This document shows, one piece after another, positions 18,141 through 25,478 of a DNA stretch of 57,546 nt (the first letter of the stretch is position 1; each line of letters opens with the position of its first letter). The DNA is taken from assembly GCA_016869715.1 (NCBI GenBank), contig VGDM01000017.1, positions 1 through 57,546 of the forward strand, given 5' to 3'. The translations under genes were made by a program, and so were the position numbers. The DNA comes from Alphaproteobacteria bacterium (lineage in GTDB: Bacteria; Pseudomonadota; Alphaproteobacteria; Acetobacterales; Acetobacteraceae). The notes beneath the pieces were generated by a model. That model had not been told where the DNA came from and did not search any database. It saw nothing but the letters and a program-made list of their open reading frames with translations.

Positions 18141-18169
18141 CAAATGCGCCTTGCCCCCCGCCCTGTCAA
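18141..18169 (-). promoter_or_regulatory. predicted sigma70-type promoter of the suf operon
   Basis: On the minus strand a perfect -35 TTGACA (18169-18164) is followed after 17 bases by CATTTG (18146-18141), a weak -10. The placement in front of the palindrome and the ribosome site fits. The weak -10 keeps confidence modest. Confidence 0.45.
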
Positions 18170-18235
18170 GCGCTGGACGGGGCAGAAAACGGCGCCCATT
18201 CTGCGGCCAATCGCAACCCGTGACCGGATGATCCC

Positions 18236-19123
18236 ATGCCCATTTTGCGCACCGATGATGGTGTTGACCTGCATTACGAAGAAGCCGGCAGCGGCACGCC
18301 GATGGTCTTCGTCCATGAATTCGCGGGCGATTCCCGTTCCTGGGAGCTGCAAATGCGCTTCTTCTCCCGCCGCTATCGCTGCGTGGTGTTCAATGCGCGC
18401 GGCTATCCGCCATCTGCGGTGCCGAATACCGTTGGCTCCTATAGCCAGGACCGCGCGACGGATGACATTGCCGCCGTGATCAAGGGGCTCAACCTCGCGC
18501 CCGCGCATGTGGTCGGGCTTTCCATGGGCGCCTTTGCAACGCTACATCTGGGCCTCAGGCATCCGCAATTGGCGCGCAGCCTGGTGGCCGCCGGCGTTGG
18601 CTATGGCGCTGCCCCCGGCAAGCGCGACCAATTCCGGGCCGAGGTGGATGCCACCGCCGCGCGTATCCGTGCGGAAGGCATGGACAAGATGGCGAATGTC
18701 TATTCGCGCGGTCCGACGCGCCTGGTGTTTGAGGAAAAAGACCCGCGCGGCTTCAAGGAATTTCAGTCCCAGCTTGCGGAACATTCAACCGAGGGATCGG
18801 CGCTGACCATGCAAGGCGTGCAGCGCGAACGGCCATCACTGTTCGATCTGGAAGTCGGCTTCAAGCAGATGAAGGTGCCGACGCTGGTGATCGCCGGCGA
18901 TGAGGATGACCCCACGCTGGAACCATCGCTCTTCCTGAAGCGCAGCATCATGAGCAGCGCGCTTCTGGTGATGCCGAAATGCGGCCACACCATGAATCTG
19001 GAAGACCCGGATGCGTTTAATCGCGCGGTGCTCGATTTCGTGACGCAAGTGGATTGCAGGCGCTGGACGCAGCGGATTCCGGAAAGCCTTTCCGGCGCCA
19101 TCATCTCGGCGAAAGAGAAGTGA
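18236..19123 (+). CDS. alpha/beta hydrolase
   Basis: A 295-residue alpha/beta-fold hydrolase with the oxyanion region VFVHEFAGDSRSW, nucleophile elbow GLSMGA (Ser near residue 96), acidic residue in IAGDEDDP and catalytic His in CGHTMN. Overall look is of the 3-oxoadipate enol-lactonase/haloperoxidase-like group, but no substrate can be assigned. The C-terminal 25 residues (after FVTQVD) extend beyond the usual fold. It is divergent from the suf operon and convergent with rlmB, sharing the terminator at 19130-19153. Confidence 0.85.
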   Translation: MPILRTDDGVDLHYEEAGSGTPMVFVHEFAGDSRSWELQMRFFSRRYRCVVFNARGYPPSAVPNTVGSYSQDRATDDIAAVIKGLNLAPAHVVGLSMGAFATLHLGLRHPQLARSLVAAGVGYGAAPGKRDQFRAEVDATAARIRAEGMDKMANVYSRGPTRLVFEEKDPRGFKEFQSQLAEHSTEGSALTMQGVQRERPSLFDLEVGFKQMKVPTLVIAGDEDDPTLEPSLFLKRSIMSSALLVMPKCGHTMNLEDPDAFNRAVLDFVTQVDCRRWTQRIPESLSGAIISAKEK

Positions 19124-19129
19124 GTTCAG

Positions 19130-19153
19130 ATCGGGGGAGGCGGCTCCCCCGAT
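19130..19153. terminator. bidirectional intrinsic-type terminator hairpin
   Basis: A perfect 10-bp GC-rich stem (ATCGGGGGAG / CTCCCCCGAT) with a GCGG loop sits between the convergent hydrolase and rlmB genes, seven bases after the hydrolase stop. The downstream tract is only partly T-rich (TTCCCCTC), so termination strength is uncertain. Confidence 0.65.
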
Positions 19154-19159
19154 TTCCCC

Positions 19160-20122
19160 TCAGCCCTCGCGCACCACTTCATAGAGTGCGACTGCCGCTG
19201 CCGCTGCGACATTCAGGCTTTCTATCGCTTGCGTGATCGGCAGGCGCACCAGCTCATCACAGGTTTCGCGTTGCAGGCGCCTGAGGCCCGTATCTTCCGC
19301 GCCCAGCACCAGCGCGACACGGCGATCCTTGGGGCAGGCTTCAGCTAGGGTTCGCGTTGCATCCCCGGCCAACCCCATCACCCAAAAACCGGCCTTTTGC
19401 AGGCTGGCAATGGCGCGGGACAAATTCACCTCCCGCACCACCGGCACGATATCCAAGGCGCCGGAGGCTGCGCGGGCAAGCGCGCCGGTCTCAGGCGGGG
19501 CATGGCGATCCTGCAGCACCACACAGGCCGCGCCGAAAGCCGCCGCCGAGCGGAGAATCGCCCCCACATTGCGCGGGTCAGTCACCTGATCCAGCAGCAG
19601 CACCGGTCTATCGGATGCGGCGATGGCGTCTTCCAGGGCGACGGGTTCCAAAGGTTCCACCAGCAGCGCGACACCCTGATGCACGGCATCTTCGGTCAGG
19701 AAGGTGCCAAAGCGCTGGCGTTCAATGCGTTCCGGCGGCAGGCGCCAGGGGCGGTTCAGCGCAGCCCGCAGGCTTTTCTCGGCGTCTTCCGTCACCAGCA
19801 GCCGGCGGGTCTTGCGGCGCGGGTTGCGAATGGCGGAAGCCACCGCGTGTTCGCCATACAGCCAAAAGGCGCCGGAACCCGCGCCAGCGCCGGGGCGTGG
19901 TGGGGCGGGCCCCTCGGCTTCCATCGGCGCGGGGCCAGCCACGCGGCGGCCACGGGGTGGCGGAGCCTGCTGCTCCTGGAAGCGGCCTGGGGCGCTGCGG
20001 TGCGCGCGCGGCGCTTCGGCCTTATCCTCAAAGCGCGGGCGGCGCGTGGGCGATTGCGGGGCGGGGCCTTGCGGGCGGGCGCGGCCAGGGGGCCGCTTCG
20101 GGGGGCGTTGCATCCCGGCCAT
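19160..20122 (-). CDS. rlmB: 23S rRNA Gm2251 2'-O-methyltransferase RlmB-like (SpoU/TrmH)
   Basis: A 320-residue SpoU methyltransferase. The substrate-binding N-domain starts at FWLYGEHAVASAIRNP (about residue 86) and the knotted SAM domain carries DQVTDPRNVGAILRSA, LVLGAEDTGLRRL and LPITQAIESLNVAAAAA. It methylates the ribose of G2251 in the peptidyl-transferase loop. About 85 N-terminal residues are low-complexity, rich in Pro, Arg and Ala, longer than in E. coli, and may bind RNA or may be overcalled; an alternative ATG is at 20113. It is monocistronic. Confidence 0.9.
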   Translation of the reverse strand: MAGMQRPPKRPPGRARPQGPAPQSPTRRPRFEDKAEAPRAHRSAPGRFQEQQAPPPRGRRVAGPAPMEAEGPAPPRPGAGAGSGAFWLYGEHAVASAIRNPRRKTRRLLVTEDAEKSLRAALNRPWRLPPERIERQRFGTFLTEDAVHQGVALLVEPLEPVALEDAIAASDRPVLLLDQVTDPRNVGAILRSAAAFGAACVVLQDRHAPPETGALARAASGALDIVPVVREVNLSRAIASLQKAGFWVMGLAGDATRTLAEACPKDRRVALVLGAEDTGLRRLQRETCDELVRLPITQAIESLNVAAAAAVALYEVVREG

Positions 20123-20175
20123 GATGCGCCGGGCGCGCCAGATTGAAAACCTTAGGGCTTTTTCCGCCCCATCCG

Positions 20176-20203
20176 TTGACAGGAAACCATCAATGCGGAT
20201 AGT
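20176..20203 (+). promoter_or_regulatory. predicted promoter of the tRNA-tuf unit
   Basis: TTGACA (20176-20181), a 16-base spacer and GATAGT (20198-20203) lie about 40 bases before tRNA-Tyr. The perfect -35 and the position before a stable-RNA gene support a strong sigma70 promoter. Confidence 0.55.
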
Positions 20204-20244
20204 CCGCCCGCTCCCATCAGCCCCGGTTACGGGCGAGCGGCTTT

Positions 20245-20327
20245 GGAGGGGTGCCCGAGTGGCTAAAGGGGACGGACTGTAAATCCGTTGGCTTGCGCCT
20301 ACGTTGGTTCGAATCCAACCCCCTCCA
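20245..20327 (+). tRNA. tRNA-Tyr(GTA)
   Basis: The acceptor stem GGAGGGG pairs with CCCCTCC. The anticodon arm reads ACGGACTGTAAATCCGT (anticodon GTA), a type-II variable arm follows, and the T arm is GTTGGTTCGAATCCAAC. Discriminator is A and no CCA is encoded. Confidence 0.93.
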
Positions 20328-20394
20328 TATCAGCCCTCGTCGGTTTTGGCGTTCGTCAAGGCACGGGCAGGGGGGTTGGGAACAGCGCTTCGGC

Positions 20395-20468
20395 GCGGGT
20401 GTAGCTCAATGGTAGAGCCCCAGCCTTCCAAGCTGGTTGTGCGGGTTCGATTCCCGTCACCCGCTCCA
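20395..20468 (+). tRNA. tRNA-Gly(TCC)
   Basis: Acceptor GCGGGTG pairs with CACCCGC. The anticodon stem-loop CCAGCCTTCCAAGCTGG gives TCC, the T arm is intact, and CCA is encoded at 20466-20468. It lies between tRNA-Tyr and tuf, the common proteobacterial order. Confidence 0.93.
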
Positions 20469-20523
20469 GCGGGCGTGCGGGGTTGTTTCGTGAACGGTTC
20501 AATGAGGGTAGCGGGAAAAGGCC

Positions 20524-21711
20524 ATGGCCAAGGCGAAATTTGAGCGGAACAAGCCGCATTGCAACATCGGGACGATCGGGCACGTGGACCATGGCAAGAC
20601 GTCGCTGACGGCGGCGATTACCAAGGTTCTGGCGAAGGCGGGTGGGGCGACCTTCACGGCCTATGATCAGATTGACAAGGCGCCGGAAGAACGCGCGCGC
20701 GGCATCACGATTTCCACGGCGCATGTGGAATATGAAACCGCGAAGCGTCACTACGCGCATGTGGATTGCCCCGGCCACGCCGACTACGTGAAGAACATGA
20801 TCACAGGCGCGGCGCAGATGGATGGCGCGATCCTGGTGGTGTCTGCCGCCGACGGTCCCATGCCGCAAACGCGTGAGCACATCCTGCTCGCGCGCCAGGT
20901 TGGCGTGCCGGCGCTGGTGGTCTTCCTCAACAAGGTTGATATGGCGGATCCTGATCTGCTCGAACTCGTTGAAATGGAAGTGCGTGAGCTGCTGAGCAGC
21001 TACCAATTCCCGGGCGATGACATCCCCATCATCCACGGCTCGGCGCTGTGTGCGCTCGAAGACCGTGATCCTGAAAAGGGTGAGCAGGCGATCCTGAAGC
21101 TGATGGAAGCGGTTGATGCGTATATTCCGCAGCCGGAGCGCCCGATTGATCGCCCCTTCCTGATGCCAATCGAAGACGTGTTTTCGATCTCTGGTCGCGG
21201 CACGGTGGTGACGGGTCGTGTGGAGCGCGGGATTGTGCGCGTGGGCGAGGAAGTTGAAATCATCGGCCTGAAGGCCACGGTGAAGACGACGGTGACCGGC
21301 GTTGAGATGTTCCGCAAGCTGCTCGATCAGGGTCAGGCGGGCGACAATATCGGCGCGCTGCTGCGTGGCACGAAGCGTGAGGATGTGGAACGTGGCCAGG
21401 TTCTGGCCGCGCCTGGCTCCATTACGCCGCACACGAAGTTCAAGGCGGAAGCCTATGTGCTGACGAAGGAAGAAGGTGGGCGTCACACGCCGTTCTTCAC
21501 CAATTATCGTCCGCAATTCTACTTCCGCACGACGGATGTGACGGGTGTTGTGGCTCTGCCGGAAGGCGTTGAGATGGTGATGCCGGGTGACAATGTGTCG
21601 ATGGATGTTGAGCTGATTGCGCCGATCGCGATGGATGAAGGCTTGCGCTTCGCCATTCGTGAAGGTGGCCGCACCGTCGGCGCCGGCGTTGTCGCGAAGA
21701 TCACGGCGTAA
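20524..21711 (+). CDS. tuf: elongation factor Tu
   Basis: A 395-residue EF-Tu with G1 GHVDHGKT, the switch-I RGITIS, G3 [12 protein letters not shown] and G4 NKVD, plus domains II/III ending GVVAKITA. It delivers aminoacyl-tRNA to the ribosome. A GGGAAAAGG ribosome site precedes ATG 20524. Here it sits with tRNA-Tyr/Gly upstream and tRNA-Trp-secE-nusG downstream; no fusA or rps genes are nearby, so this is the tufB-type locus. Confidence 0.97.
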   Translation: MAKAKFERNKPHCNIGTIGHVDHGKTSLTAAITKVLAKAGGATFTAYDQIDKAPEERARGITISTAHVEYETAKRHYAHVDCPGHADYVKNMITGAAQMDGAILVVSAADGPMPQTREHILLARQVGVPALVVFLNKVDMADPDLLELVEMEVRELLSSYQFPGDDIPIIHGSALCALEDRDPEKGEQAILKLMEAVDAYIPQPERPIDRPFLMPIEDVFSISGRGTVVTGRVERGIVRVGEEVEIIGLKATVKTTVTGVEMFRKLLDQGQAGDNIGALLRGTKREDVERGQVLAAPGSITPHTKFKAEAYVLTKEEGGRHTPFFTNYRPQFYFRTTDVTGVVALPEGVEMVMPGDNVSMDVELIAPIAMDEGLRFAIREGGRTVGAGVVAKITA

Positions 21712-21725
21712 GAAAGCTTGGGGGT

Positions 21726-21745
21726 GGAGAGGTTTCGGCCTTTCC
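21726..21745 (+). terminator. weak hairpin after tuf
   Basis: A 7-bp stem GGAGAGG / CCTTTCC with one G-T pair and a TTTCGG loop begins 15 bases after the tuf stop. No T run follows, so it may only process or attenuate the transcript before tRNA-Trp. Confidence 0.3.
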
Positions 21746-21788
21746 GCCTTTGGTTTGCGCGGTTAGGGTGTTGTTCCGGGCTGTGTTT

Positions 21789-21865
21789 AGGGGTGTAGCT
21801 CAATTGGCTAGAGCGCCGGTCTCCAAAACCGGAGGTTGGGGGTTCGAGACCCTCCACCCCTGCCA
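21789..21865 (+). tRNA. tRNA-Trp(CCA)
   Basis: Acceptor AGGGGTG pairs with CACCCCT. The anticodon stem-loop CCGGTCTCCAAAACCGG gives anticodon CCA, discriminator G, and the 3' CCA is encoded (21863-21865). Its place before secE is conserved in proteobacteria. Confidence 0.94.
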
Positions 21866-21937
21866 AGTTTGGGTTGTTTTCTCCGGGTGGGGGCTGTCAG
21901 GGCTGCCGCCCGGTGATGTTTTTCAGGGGAAGTGACA

Positions 21938-22132
21938 TTGGCCAAGCTCGATCCCGCGCAATTTGTTCGGGAAGTCCGTCAGGAAGCCTCCAGGGTGACC
22001 TGGCCTTCGCGGAAGGAGACCCTCATCACCACGGGGCTGGTGCTGGGGCTTTCGACCTTGGCCGCGATTTTCTTCCTGGTTGTTGACCAGCTGATCCAGT
22101 TGGCCATGCGGCTGGTCTTTGGTATCGGCTGA
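21938..22132 (+). CDS. secE: preprotein translocase subunit SecE
   Basis: A 64-residue single-membrane-segment SecE, with the cytoplasmic amphipathic motif VREVRQEASRVTWPSRKE and one TM helix at about 30-55. It clamps SecY in the SecYEG channel. TTG 21938 is chosen because AGGGGAAG lies about five bases upstream; the GTG at 21932 overlaps that site. Confidence 0.93.
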   Translation: MAKLDPAQFVREVRQEASRVTWPSRKETLITTGLVLGLSTLAAIFFLVVDQLIQLAMRLVFGIG

Positions 22133-22157
22133 GTAGGTTTTAAGGAGGTACGGCACC

Positions 22158-22694
22158 GTGGCCGAGAAGAAGTGGTATGTCGTGCATGTCTATTCTGGCT
22201 TCGAGCGCAAGATCGCCGAGCAGATCAAGCAGCAGGCTGCGCAGAAGGGCCTGGCCGACAAGTTCGACGAAGTGCTGGTGCCGACCGAGCAGGTGGTTGA
22301 GGTGCGGCGTGGCCAGAAGGTGGATACGGACCGCAAATTCTTCCCTGGCTATGTGCTGGTGAAGATGGAAATGACTGATGATGCTTGGCATTTGGTTAAG
22401 GACACGCCGAAAGTCACCGGCTTTCTAGGTGCGCGCAACAGGCCGCAGCCGGTGCCAGCGTCTGAGGCGGAGCGTTTGCTGAAGCAGATGCAGGAAGGCG
22501 TGGACAAGCCCCGTAGGCCGGCCGTGGTTTATGAGGTTGGTGAGCAGGTACGTGTGGCTGATGGCCCCTTCACGTCCTTCAATGGCGTGGTTGAGGAAGT
22601 GGATGAGGAAAAGGGCCGCCTGAAGGTGAGCGTTTCCATCTTTGGTCGCTCAACCCCGGTGGATCTGGAATACGGCCAGGTCGAAAAACTGTAG
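22158..22694 (+). CDS. nusG: transcription elongation/antitermination factor NusG
   Basis: A 178-residue NusG. The NGN domain begins KKWYVVHVYSGFERK and contains FFPGYVLVKMEM; the C-terminal KOW domain reads GEQVRVADGPFTSFNGVVEEV. It links RNA polymerase to Rho and ribosomes. The start is GTG at 22158 after TAAGGAGG. It is 25 bp after secE. The usual next genes rplK-rplA are absent; instead a hairpin and an oppositely oriented gene follow. Confidence 0.96.
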   Translation: MAEKKWYVVHVYSGFERKIAEQIKQQAAQKGLADKFDEVLVPTEQVVEVRRGQKVDTDRKFFPGYVLVKMEMTDDAWHLVKDTPKVTGFLGARNRPQPVPASEAERLLKQMQEGVDKPRRPAVVYEVGEQVRVADGPFTSFNGVVEEVDEEKGRLKVSVSIFGRSTPVDLEYGQVEKL

Positions 22695-22715
22695 GGCCTT
22701 CCAACAGCCCGTGGC

Positions 22716-22741
22716 GCGTGATCCGCCGAGCCGGATCACGC
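22716..22741. terminator. hairpin after nusG
   Basis: A perfect 10-bp stem GCGTGATCCG / CGGATCACGC with a six-base loop starts 21 bases after the nusG stop and 16 bases before the end of the convergent ThDP-enzyme gene. It lacks a T run on either strand, so it could be a Rho-independent-like, RNA-processing or former ribosomal-leader structure. Confidence 0.45.
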
Positions 22742-22756
22742 CTCTGGCGATCAAGC

Positions 22757-24370
22757 TTACTTTGGCAGTACTGCCTGCAAGGAGGTACGCACATGGATCG
22801 CCGCCGGGCCAGGTGCCGCGAGAGCCTCAGCCAGCTTCGGCATATCCGCATCCGTTTCAATGCGCGTTACCGGCACGCGAAACGCCGCGCACCAGGCGGC
22901 TAAATCCGGGTTTTCCAGGCTGGTGCCACTCACACGCCCCGGATGCGCACGTTCCTGATGGATGCGGATGGACGCATAGGAACCATTATCCGACAGGATC
23001 ATCTTGAGCGGGACACCTCGCGCCACCGCCACCGCGAATTCCCCGCCTGTCATGAGTGCGCCGCCATCACCGACCAGCGCAATCACCTGCCGATCAGGAT
23101 GGCGCAGCGCCGCCGCCACGCCGGCGGGCACGCCAAAACCCATGGCGCCCGAAACCGGCGCCAATAGCCGACGCGGCGAAACCCAGGCGATCTTGCGATA
23201 GAAGGGAGCACCAAAGGTGCCGGCATCCAGCGCAATCATCGCATCCGGTGCGGCGATTTCGCCAATCAGCTTCGCGATACGCGCAAAGGCGACGCCGTCA
23301 TTATGCGTGGTTGCCGCTATTTGGGCGTCAGCGGTTTGCAGATCGCGCAACTTCTTCGCCCAGGCTCCACGCGCAGCAGGGGCGCCTGGCTTTTCCGCGC
23401 CAAGCGCGGCCAGCACGGCGCGCGCATCGGCGGCCACCGCAAGCTCGGCGGGGAAATGCCAGCCAAGGAAACGCGGTTCCACGCAGATATGTGCAAGCCG
23501 CTGACCGGGCGCGGGCCAAATCCAGCCCTGCGTGGTGATATCTGTCAGCCGCGTACCCAGTGCCACCACCAGATCCGCATCGGCAAAGGCGGCGCGCTGC
23601 GCATCCGGGTTTCTGAGGCCAAGATCACCCGCGTAAAGCGCGTGATCATTCGGGAAAAGATCCTGCCGGCGGAAGGAAACGGCAACGGGGGTCTGCCAGG
23701 CCTCCGCAAAGCTCAGCAGCGCTTCGCGCCCACCCGGCGTGTCAATCGCGTGGCCGGCCAGGATGATCGGGCGTTCCGCGCCGCGCAGCATGGAAGCCAG
23801 CCGCGCAACATCGGCGGGGGCGGGTTGCGCGGGCGCGGCGATGGTGGCGGGCGGGATGGCGGCTGCGCAGGGTTCCGCCAGCACATCTTCCGGCAGGCTG
23901 AGCACCACCGGCCCCGGCACGCCCTGCATCGCCATGGCATAGGCGCGCGCGATCAATTCCGGCACCTGATCCGCGCTGGTTGCCTCGCCTACCCATTTCG
24001 CGATGCCGCCGAACATGCGGGCATAGTCAATTTCCTGGAAGGCATTGCGGCGCAAATCGCGCTTTTCCACCTGCCCAATCAGCAGGATCATCGGCACCGC
24101 ATCCTGTTCCGCCGTATGCAGCGCGATGGAGGCATTGCAGGCGCCGGGCCCGCGTGAGACCAGCACCACGCCGGGCTTGCCGGTCATTTTGCCATCGGCC
24201 ACGGCCATGAAGCCGGCGCCGCCTTCACTGCGGCAAGTGACCAAATCCATGCGCGGATGGGCATGCAGCGCATCAAGGAGCGCGATATAGCTTTCGCCGG
24301 GCACGCAAAAGGCCCGGTCAATGCCCTGGGCCGCGAGGAATTCAATCAGGGCTTCGGCAGCAGTTATCAT
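22757..24370 (-). CDS. ThDP-dependent enzyme, acetolactate synthase-like
   Basis: A 537-residue three-domain ThDP enzyme. The Pyr domain contains the cofactor-activating Glu in CRSEGGAGFMAVADG, there is a central Rossmann domain, and the PP domain carries the Mg/ThDP motif VGDGGALMTGGEF with DNGSYASI. It resembles acetolactate synthase large subunit-like or benzoylformate decarboxylase-like proteins. No regulatory small subunit (ilvN) is adjacent, so a dedicated 2-keto-acid decarboxylase or carboligase role is as likely as branched-chain synthesis. ATG 24370 gives the standard ITAAEALIEFLAAQGI start; upstream codons in the frame are rejected. It diverges from a TctC gene. Confidence 0.85.
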   Translation of the reverse strand: MITAAEALIEFLAAQGIDRAFCVPGESYIALLDALHAHPRMDLVTCRSEGGAGFMAVADGKMTGKPGVVLVSRGPGACNASIALHTAEQDAVPMILLIGQVEKRDLRRNAFQEIDYARMFGGIAKWVGEATSADQVPELIARAYAMAMQGVPGPVVLSLPEDVLAEPCAAAIPPATIAAPAQPAPADVARLASMLRGAERPIILAGHAIDTPGGREALLSFAEAWQTPVAVSFRRQDLFPNDHALYAGDLGLRNPDAQRAAFADADLVVALGTRLTDITTQGWIWPAPGQRLAHICVEPRFLGWHFPAELAVAADARAVLAALGAEKPGAPAARGAWAKKLRDLQTADAQIAATTHNDGVAFARIAKLIGEIAAPDAMIALDAGTFGAPFYRKIAWVSPRRLLAPVSGAMGFGVPAGVAAALRHPDRQVIALVGDGGALMTGGEFAVAVARGVPLKMILSDNGSYASIRIHQERAHPGRVSGTSLENPDLAAWCAAFRVPVTRIETDADMPKLAEALAAPGPAAIHVRTSLQAVLPK

Positions 24371-24493
24371 GAGTGCGATCCTTCCTGGGATGACGCATAA
24401 CCCGCCCATCGCGGATGATCCATCGCACCATGGCGGAAAATCTGTATAAGCCCGGATCCAGGGAAGCATTCCAACCGGGAAGGACGTCATTTC

Positions 24494-25474
24494 ATGCAAA
24501 TCACCCGTCGCGCCGCTGTGGCGCTTGCGCTCTCCACACCTGCCCTGGCTTCGGCCCGCGCCCAGGGGGCTTGGCGGCCGGATCGGCCAATGCGCGTGAT
24601 TGTGCCCTTTGCCCCTGGCGGAGCGACCGATGTGGTGGCGCGGCTGGTTTCAGATGCAGCTTCGCAGATGCTCGGGCAGAATATCGTGATCGAAAACCGC
24701 GCCGGCGGTGCTGCCGGGTTGATTGGTTCTGAAGCGGCGGCCAAATCCGCAGCGGATGGCTATACCATCATGATCCATTCCAATGCGCATGTGATCGCAC
24801 CAAGCCTCGTGGCGCGCATGCCCTTTGATCCGATTGCGGATTTTGCCCCCGTGGCGCATCTGGGCCGCATTCCGCAGGTGCTGGTCATCAACCGCAGTAT
24901 CCCGGCGACCGATATGCGTTCCCTGATTGTGTGGCTGCGCGCCAATTCGGGAAAGATCAATTTTGCCTCGGCCGGCATTGGCAGCGCCAATCATTTGACT
25001 TCCGAAGTCTTCCGCGCGGCGCTGCCGGATGTGGAAATGCAGATGGTCCAGTATCGCGGCGGCGGCCCTGCCATGGCCGCGGTGATTTCAGGCGAAGCCC
25101 ATATGGCGGTGGACCCAACGGCTTCCGCCACGTCCCATATCCGCGCCGGCACAGTGCGCCCGATTTCCATTTCCGGGTCTCAGCGCGTGGCAAGCCTGCC
25201 GGAGATTCCGGCCGCCACTGAAGCCGGCTTGCCGGCCTGGGCGGGTGCAGCCTGGATCGGCGCCTTTTCGCCAGCGCAAACGCCGCGCGGGATTGTGGAA
25301 GCGCTGAACGTCACCTTCAACGCGGCCATGGAACGCATCAAGCCACGGCTGGTTGACATCGGCATTGAAATTGAACCGCAATACGCGTCTATCGCGGCCT
25401 TCAGCGCTTATGTGCGTGAAGAACTTGCCCGCAGCGCAGCCGTGCTACGCGCGGCGGGTGTGAAGCCGGAATAG
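24494..25474 (+). CDS. TctC/Bug-family periplasmic binding protein
   Basis: A 326-residue solute-binding protein with an export signal MQITRRAAVALALSTPALAS (RR pair, cleavage near ARAQG). The family fold shows PMRVIVPFAPGGATDVVARL, VIENRAGGAAGLIGSE and the SAGIGSANHLTSE binding loop. TctC proteins bind carboxylates (citrate, nicotinate, phthalate and others) for tripartite TctABC importers. No tctA or tctB is in the window, so it is an orphan receptor whose partner is elsewhere. It is convergent with the DUF4139 gene, four bases away. Confidence 0.9.
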   Translation: MQITRRAAVALALSTPALASARAQGAWRPDRPMRVIVPFAPGGATDVVARLVSDAASQMLGQNIVIENRAGGAAGLIGSEAAAKSAADGYTIMIHSNAHVIAPSLVARMPFDPIADFAPVAHLGRIPQVLVINRSIPATDMRSLIVWLRANSGKINFASAGIGSANHLTSEVFRAALPDVEMQMVQYRGGGPAMAAVISGEAHMAVDPTASATSHIRAGTVRPISISGSQRVASLPEIPAATEAGLPAWAGAAWIGAFSPAQTPRGIVEALNVTFNAAMERIKPRLVDIGIEIEPQYASIAAFSAYVREELARSAAVLRAAGVKPE

Positions 25475-25478
25475 GGCT

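Noticed and set aside
20356..21516. Long minus-strand open frame of 386 codons opposite tuf
   Set aside because: It is antisense to EF-Tu, made of His/Arg-rich low-complexity translation caused by codon bias, with no recognisable domain.
22781..22800. AAGGAGGTACG followed by ATG on the plus strand, like a ribosome site
   Set aside because: It lies in the C-terminal coding end of the ThDP-enzyme gene (reverse of VRTSLQ); the frame is short and without features. Resemblance to the nusG ribosome site is coincidence.
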